Shown piece by piece: positions 21,568-24,896 of a stretch of 24,896 bases of DNA. The notes under the pieces are model-generated. The model saw only the letters and a program-made list of their open reading frames with translations. It did no database searches and was not told the origin of the DNA. The position numbers and the translations under genes were made by a program. This DNA is from a virus: IMG/VR virus record IMGVR_UViG_3300048837_002345, positions 1-24,896 of that record; one strand, written 5' to 3'. How positions within the stretch are numbered: the stretch's first letter is position 1; each line of letters opens with the position of its first letter.

Positions 21568-21916
21568 GTTTGGCTCCATTCAGTTGCACCAGTTTGAGTT
21601 CGCTGTAGAGCGCGTCGAGCTTCGCCTCGATGACGCTCTGCCCCCGGATGTAGTCTTCGCGGCGCACGTAGTTGAGCGGAAGGTCGGCCTTGAGCGTGAG
21701 AACCTCGCGCTCGGTGTCCCGGCTGATCTTCTCCAGCTCGTTGAGGCGCTTTTCCCATTGCGCCTGGCCGGATTGGCGCAGCAGCTCCTGCGCCTTGAAG
21801 CGCTCGCCGAGACGTTTCTCGAACTGATCGAGCAGCACCTTGCCGAAGGCACCGAGAGCGCCGAAAAATGCCAGCAGCAGCACGATGAGCTGCCACAGTT
21901 CGAGCTGTACCGTCAT
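21557..21916 (-). CDS. Small membrane/coiled-coil protein (DUF2730-like)
   Basis: A 119-residue protein with one membrane segment at about 7-27 (LWQLIVLLLAFFGALGAFGKVLL) followed by a long charged coiled coil (about 30-75) and the tail LPLNYVRREDYIRGQSVIEAKLDALYSELKL. This tail motif is usual in DUF2730-type proteins of Mu-like phages at this locus. The topology, with a short outside end, a membrane helix and a long cytoplasmic or periplasmic helix, could also suit a lysis accessory protein, and no other spanin is seen. It starts in an ATGA overlap with the DUF1353 gene. Confidence 0.75.
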   Translation of the reverse strand: MTVQLELWQLIVLLLAFFGALGAFGKVLLDQFEKRLGERFKAQELLRQSGQAQWEKRLNELEKISRDTEREVLTLKADLPLNYVRREDYIRGQSVIEAKLDALYSELKLVQLNGAKHGG

Positions 21917-22395
21917 GCGCCCTCCGGGGAAAATACGACCGGGTTGTCGTCCGGCACGTCCGGGTCGCCGCCCCGGCCGACAACCACGCCGGCATGCCAC
22001 AGCGAGGCGCGCAGCTTCCACATGCCGTCCTCGATGCAGTGTTCGTAGAATTGCCGATGCACCGTCGCCGACCACGTGCTGTAGCCGATCTGCCGCTCCT
22101 TCATCATCTGGCAGAAGCAGTCGTGAATGAGCGAGGGGCGCATCGACGAGTCGGTGTCCCAGGTCGGGCCGCTTGCACCGTCCCAGGCATAACCCTTCAT
22201 GACGTAGAGGACGCCGGCGGCGGTCAGGACAAACCAGTCATGCAGGATGTCGCGGCCCGGCCTGACCGGCGTGCGCACGACATAGTCGGCGACCAGCTGG
22301 TACTTGTAGCCGCGCTTGTAGGCGATGCGGCGCATCGAGGGCATCGCATCGATCTCCGCGATCTGCGGCATGCCGATCATGCAGACGCCCGTCAT
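21913..22395 (-). CDS. DUF1353 family protein
   Basis: A 160-residue protein showing the family core YQLVADYVVRTP...FVLTAAGVLYVMKGYAWDGASGPTWDTDSSMRPSLIHDCFCQMMK. The block YAWDGASGPTWDT followed by L.HD is conserved in DUF1353, which is common in tailed phages. Function is unknown; the histidine and aspartates could bind a metal. It lies in the lysis/accessory block, joined by ATGA overlaps to the HNH gene before it and the membrane protein after it. Confidence 0.82.
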   Translation of the reverse strand: MTGVCMIGMPQIAEIDAMPSMRRIAYKRGYKYQLVADYVVRTPVRPGRDILHDWFVLTAAGVLYVMKGYAWDGASGPTWDTDSSMRPSLIHDCFCQMMKERQIGYSTWSATVHRQFYEHCIEDGMWKLRASLWHAGVVVGRGGDPDVPDDNPVVFSPEGA

Positions 22396-22736
22396 TTGGC
22401 GTACACCTTTCGTTCCCAGCGGTCTTTGCAGACCGTGCCCGAGCACGACTTGATTGCGGAGGGCAACCACTGCAGGTTGCGCACGGCGTCGCAGCCGCCG
22501 ACGGCGAGCGGGATGACGTGGTCGATGGCCCAGCCTGGGCACGATCGTTGCGGCAGGCCGGTGGCCGGACAGGGATAGCGGCTGGCAAAGGCATTCAGCA
22601 CGTCGGCGCGGCGCAGGATGCGCCCCCTGGCGTCACGCTTCGGCTCGCCGCAATAGCGCGTCTCCTGCAGCGGATCTGGCGCCGCCTGGGCGCCGCAGGC
22701 GAACAGCAGGACGGCCAGCGCAAAGAGGAGCTTCAC
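22392..22736 (-). CDS. Exported HNH-motif protein
   Basis: A 114-residue protein starting at GTG 22736 (GTGA overlap with the endolysin gene). Residues 1-18 (KLLFALAVLLFACGAQA) are a typical Sec signal peptide, possibly ending AQA/A. The mature part has an HNH-type motif: D72-H73-V-I-P-L-A-x-G-G and N87-L-Q-W-L-P, with six cysteines (29, 56, 66, 82, 98, 103) that could form disulfides or bind metal. Similar signal-bearing HNH proteins occur near lysis genes of other phages. HNH proteins inside cells can aid packaging, but export suggests a periplasmic act such as digesting DNA. Function not established. Confidence 0.78.
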   Translation of the reverse strand: MKLLFALAVLLFACGAQAAPDPLQETRYCGEPKRDARGRILRRADVLNAFASRYPCPATGLPQRSCPGWAIDHVIPLAVGGCDAVRNLQWLPSAIKSCSGTVCKDRWERKVYAK

Positions 22737-23239
22737 GCCAGATCCTCCAGGACGCCGCCCTTCGGCGGCACCATGTCGGCGCGGAGCCAGGCCGCCACGT
22801 CGAAACCGGGGCAGGTCTTCAGCCACTCCCACGGCTCGACCAGGCCGTCGTTGTCCCTGTCGGGCGAGAGATCGCGGTGGCCGGTGACGCGAGCGTTGGG
22901 AAAATCCTTGCGCAGCCGATCAACCAGGGCGGCCAGGCTGCTCCATAGCGCGGCGGTGTATTTGTCCGTGCCGACGACGCAGATGCCGATGGATTTGCGA
23001 TTGTTGCCGACGACGTGGGCGCCGATCTCGTCGAGGTGCCGCCCGGTGGCGATGGCGCCGTTCGTATAGAGGACGAAGTGGTAGCCGATGGCGCCGAGCT
23101 GCGAATTCTGCCGCGCGCGCCACTCGCCAAGACGTTTGAAGCCGCGCGCCGCGTGCCACTGATCGATGTCGAGCGTGGAGACCCAGCGGCCGTTCGGCGT
23201 GGCCGAGCAATGAACGACGATCAGATTGATTTCCCGCAT
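22733..23239 (-). CDS. Endolysin: N-acetylmuramoyl-L-alanine amidase (Amidase_2)
   Basis: A 168-residue T7-lysozyme-like amidase that cleaves the bond between MurNAc and L-Ala in peptidoglycan. Zinc ligands appear to be H10 (VVHCSA), H121 (VTGHRDL) and C143 (KTCPGF), with Y53 (IGYHF) near the active site. IGICVVGTDKY and DNDGLVEPWEWL complete the family pattern. There is no signal peptide, so a holin would be needed; none is certain in the window. The ATG at 23239 has no good ribosome site and lies within a strong hairpin, suggesting limited or delayed translation. It is the first gene after the proposed late promoter. Confidence 0.94.
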   Translation of the reverse strand: MREINLIVVHCSATPNGRWVSTLDIDQWHAARGFKRLGEWRARQNSQLGAIGYHFVLYTNGAIATGRHLDEIGAHVVGNNRKSIGICVVGTDKYTAALWSSLAALVDRLRKDFPNARVTGHRDLSPDRDNDGLVEPWEWLKTCPGFDVAAWLRADMVPPKGGVLEDLA

Positions 23240-23267
23240 GCGCGTAGGCTACGCATGCGTGCGGGGA
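23233..23267 (-). promoter_or_regulatory. Hairpin over the endolysin start codon
   Basis: The minus-strand RNA reads CCCGCACGCAUGCGUAGC then CUACGCGCAUGCGGG. The inner arms GCGUAG and CUACGC are perfectly complementary, as are the outer arms CCCGCA and UGCGGG, separated by a small internal loop. The endolysin ATG (23239-23237) is in the 3' arm. It could hide the start codon, or act as a DNA operator because the centre is also a DNA palindrome. Confidence 0.6.
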
Positions 23268-23270
23268 GGT

Positions 23271-23291
23271 TCCGCTAAAGGGTTTTACTAA
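23271..23291 (-). promoter_or_regulatory. Proposed late-promoter/activator site, copy 1 (Plys-like)
   Basis: The minus strand reads TTAGTAAAACCCTTTAGCGG plus one more shared base, identical to 16623-16643 at 20 of 21 positions. It sits 31 bases before the endolysin ATG in a 70-base noncoding gap, the place of the Mu Plys late promoter. It is the first promoter-like position downstream of the Mor/C-family gene. Confidence 0.65.
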
Positions 23292-23309
23292 CGATCGGCG
23301 ACTGGAAAG

Positions 23310-23531
23310 TCAGTCTGGAGAGCGCGGCGTTACAACAGCGCGCCCTTTGTCGCCGATCTGGAGGCACAGCCGCGAGATGTAGCCGTCGCCGTAATCGACG
23401 CGCCACTGATCTCCTGGGCTGGTTTCGTTCGGCAAAAACACAACCGCTCCGCGCTCGCCTGACGGATGCTCGATCATGTCGCCTTCGTGAATGCCTTGCC
23501 CCGCGAAGTCTGTCCAGGGTGCTTTGTTCAT
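23310..23531 (-). CDS. Small unknown protein, possible SH3-like fold
   Basis: A 73-residue protein (MNKAPWTDFAGQGIHEGDMIEHPSGERGAVVFLPNE...WRVDYGDGYISRLCLQIG). Alternating short strands with GDMIEHPSG and a WRVDYGDG turn look like a small SH3 or KOW-like barrel. It begins two bases after the exported protein gene and ends just before the proposed late promoter, so it is probably the last gene of the middle operon. I do not recognise a named family. Confidence 0.65.
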   Translation of the reverse strand: MNKAPWTDFAGQGIHEGDMIEHPSGERGAVVFLPNETSPGDQWRVDYGDGYISRLCLQIGDKGRAVVTPRSPD

Positions 23532-23533
23532 CT

Positions 23534-23902
23534 CTACCCCTTCACCGGCGACCACTCGCCGCAGTGCTCGGACTTCCTGCCCTTCACCTTCGAGCAGGTG
23601 CGCTCGACCTCGACGCCGTCCGGCCGCGTGGTGCGCATCTTGATGAACACGCCGCCCTCGGCGAGGAAGGCGTCGATGGCCTGGCGCGTGGCGGCCTTGG
23701 CCCTGGCGACGCGGGCCTCGTCGTCGCCCTTGCGGGCGTGCACTCGGATCAGCAGCGTGCTGCCGAGGCCGTCGATGTCGCTCACGCGGCACTTGACGCC
23801 GTCCTGCTCCGCCGTCAGTTGGCCGCACAGGCCGGCGGTGGAACCGGCGACAGATGCCGTCGAAAGCAGCGCGGCGACAAAGGCGGTGATGAGCTTCTTC
23901 AT
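23534..23902 (-). CDS. Exported cysteine-containing unknown protein
   Basis: A 122-residue protein with a clear signal peptide: KK near the start, hydrophobic LITAFVAALLSTASVAG, and probable cleavage after about residue 20. The mature part has cysteines at LCGQL, VKCRV, RTCSK and EHCGEW, a count of four that allows two disulfides. A central stretch is helical (RAKAATRQAIDAFLAEGGVFIKM). It has AGGAGG four bases before the ATG. Not recognised. It might act at the cell envelope, such as in superinfection exclusion or lysis timing, but this is speculative. Confidence 0.72.
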   Translation of the reverse strand: MKKLITAFVAALLSTASVAGSTAGLCGQLTAEQDGVKCRVSDIDGLGSTLLIRVHARKGDDEARVARAKAATRQAIDAFLAEGGVFIKMRTTRPDGVEVERTCSKVKGRKSEHCGEWSPVKG

Positions 23903-23911
23903 GATGCCTCC

Positions 23912-24268
23912 TCAGAAAAGAGACCCCTGGCGCTTGCGGATCATCTCGGCGCGGACGGCTTTGACGATTTGGTAGATGCGCATGACGGTCAGATTGTACT
24001 CGCGGGCGAGCGGCTCGTGGTTGGTGCCGTTGAAGCGCTCGAAGATCTCCAGGTCGCGGCGCGACAGTTCGTAGCGCTCACCCTTCGGCAGGTACAGGCT
24101 CTGCCCGGACCAGTTGCTGCGCACGTGCTCGGCGACCGCCAAGCCAATGTCGGCCGCGCGCTCCAGCTCGATGCCGTTCTCGGCCAGCTTGGCGGCAACC
24201 TGGTCGGCCAGGTCGGCCAGTAGCTCCGGGTAGCCGCGCTCCACAAGGCTGGGCTGGGCTTCGCTCAT
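23912..24268 (-). CDS. Mor/C-family transcription activator
   Basis: A 118-residue protein with the Mor family pattern: LLADLADQVAAKLAENGIELERAADIGLAVAEHVRSNWSGQSLYLPKGERYELSRRDLEIFERFNGTNHEPLAREYNLTVMRIYQIVKAV. The N-terminal dimerisation part and the YLPKG strand are conserved; residues about 85-105 form the helix-turn-helix. Mu Mor activates the middle promoter and C activates four late promoters, among them Plys and PI. Only one such gene is in the window, directly before the late block, so it could serve as the late activator. ATG 24268 overlaps the previous stop (ATGA); starts further upstream lie inside the preceding gene. Confidence 0.9.
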   Translation of the reverse strand: MSEAQPSLVERGYPELLADLADQVAAKLAENGIELERAADIGLAVAEHVRSNWSGQSLYLPKGERYELSRRDLEIFERFNGTNHEPLAREYNLTVMRIYQIVKAVRAEMIRKRQGSLF

Positions 24269-24498
24269 CGTGTTTTCCCCTTGACGATCTTCTCTACGCC
24301 CATCGGCATCCACACCAGGCCGCGCGAATCGAGCCAGCCCATGACGATGCGCTCGTCGATCTTCCTGGCCAACTCTTTGTCGATGACGATCTTGATCTCG
24401 CGCGGCCGGCCGCAGCGCTCGAACCAGGCCCAGGCAACCACCGCGCCGAAGCCGGCGCCGGCGAGGAAGGCGAAGGCGAGCATGGCGTGGCCGCTCAT
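24265..24498 (-). CDS. Small membrane-anchored unknown protein
   Basis: A 77-residue protein. Residues about 5-24 (AMLAFAFLAGAGFGAVVAWAW) form one membrane helix with a Gly-rich face; the remainder is a basic cytoplasmic tail (REIKIVIDKELARKIDERIVMGWLDSRGLVWMPMGVEKIVKGKTR). It begins in an ATGA overlap with the GemA gene and ends in an ATGA overlap with the Mor/C gene. I do not recognise a family. One helix plus a charged tail could suit a small lysis or inhibitory protein, but this is only a topology guess. Confidence 0.7.
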   Translation of the reverse strand: MSGHAMLAFAFLAGAGFGAVVAWAWFERCGRPREIKIVIDKELARKIDERIVMGWLDSRGLVWMPMGVEKIVKGKTR

Positions 24499-24896
24499 GC
24501 GCGGCCTTCCCGGCGCTGCAGGTGCTTGTTGAGCGCCGCCGTGATGCGCCACAGCTCGGTGTAGCTGCACAGCTCCAGCGGCTTCATGACGGCGCCACCG
24601 TGCTCGATGCCGGTCATCTGGCGGGCGATGCCCTCGACGTAGCGCTTCTGTTTGCCGCGCTCGATGCCCAGCTCACGGCACAGAACGCAGATCTTGCGCA
24701 GCATGGGGCGGCAGTCTTCGGCGGCGCGGTCGATGAAGGCCCATTCGTTCGGCCGCGCCGGGCGGCCGTTACCGATCTTCGCCCCCCGGCTGGACAGGTG
24801 ATCGAGCACGCTCTTCCGGCCGGCGAAGTCGAGATCCGCCGCCGAGCGCACACGGGCGATCACCCACAGCATGTCGCGGTAGGTGCCGTCGTCCAT
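24495..24896 (-). CDS. gemA: GemA (Mu gp16) family protein, N-terminus beyond the window
   Basis: The 133 residues seen match the Mu gp16/GemA (DUF1018) family: DDGTYRDMLWVIARVRSAADLDFAGRKSVLDHLSSRGAK, RPMLRKICVLCRELGI and KRYVEGIARQMTGI. In the family, D-x-TYR is preceded by about 15-20 residues (an AKIHIAKKQLG-like opening), so the Met at 24896 is probably internal and the true start lies outside the window. GemA is reported to affect host gene expression and DNA supercoiling in Mu. It heads a run of overlapping genes ending in the Mor/C activator. Confidence 0.88.
   Translation of the reverse strand: MDDGTYRDMLWVIARVRSAADLDFAGRKSVLDHLSSRGAKIGNGRPARPNEWAFIDRAAEDCRPMLRKICVLCRELGIERGKQKRYVEGIARQMTGIEHGGAVMKPLELCSYTELWRITAALNKHLQRREGRA

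Noticed and set aside
23296-23312. GACTG...CAGTC hairpin as a terminator of the middle operon
   Set aside because: Only a 5-bp stem and no U-run on the minus strand.

Overview
The window is most of the late (morphogenesis) half of a Mu-like transposable prophage. Every supportable gene lies on the minus strand, so transcription runs from high to low coordinates and the phage reads right to left. The DNA is strongly GC-rich, with G or C at most third codon positions. Together with the Mu-type gene families this suggests a GC-rich proteobacterial host, perhaps a betaproteobacterium, but the host cannot be named from the sequence. No tRNA, rRNA, CRISPR array, insertion sequence or phage end (att) was seen. 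Transposase, repressor and the rest of the early region should lie beyond position 24896.

Layout in transcription order. (1) 24896-23310, end of the early/middle region: a GemA (Mu gp16) homologue cut by the window edge, a small membrane protein, a Mor/C-family activator and two small unknown proteins, one exported. (2) 23291-23271: first copy of a 21-bp motif, here proposed as a late-promoter or activator site. (3) 23239-21259, lysis and accessory genes: amidase endolysin, exported HNH protein, DUF1353 protein, DUF2730-like membrane protein and a winged-helix-like small protein. (4) 21259-16832, packaging and portal: gp27-like small terminase, large terminase, DUF935 portal and F-like minor head protein. 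(5) 16831-16591: a gap with unusual composition holding the second motif copy. (6) 16590-14022, head: protease/scaffold with an internal scaffold start, decoration protein and gpT-like major capsid protein, closed by an intrinsic terminator. (7) 13942-11904, head completion and neck: gp35, gp36, a relocated gpG-like protein, gp37 and gp38. (8) 11879-2640, contractile tail: sheath, tube, frameshifted tail-assembly chaperone, tape measure, gpN, gpP, gp45 spike, a separate PAAR tip protein, gp46, gp47 and gp48. (9) 2627-1034: tail fibre and a tail-fibre-assembly-like protein. (10) 943-1: a Com-like zinc-finger translational regulator overlapping a DNA adenine methyltransferase that stands in mom's place.

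The genes are packed tightly. Many junctions are ATGA, GTGA or TAATG overlaps, implying translational coupling. The more unusual points are regulatory. Two near-identical sites lie exactly where Mu has its Plys and PI late promoters. An RNA hairpin pairs across the methyltransferase start codon, a Mu-like Com/mom switch on an unrelated enzyme. There is a -1 frameshift in the tail chaperone, a nested scaffold gene, a capsid protein with an unexpected hydrophobic N-terminal extension, and a terminator directly after the capsid gene. Assignments rest on motif recognition and gene order, not on database searches.
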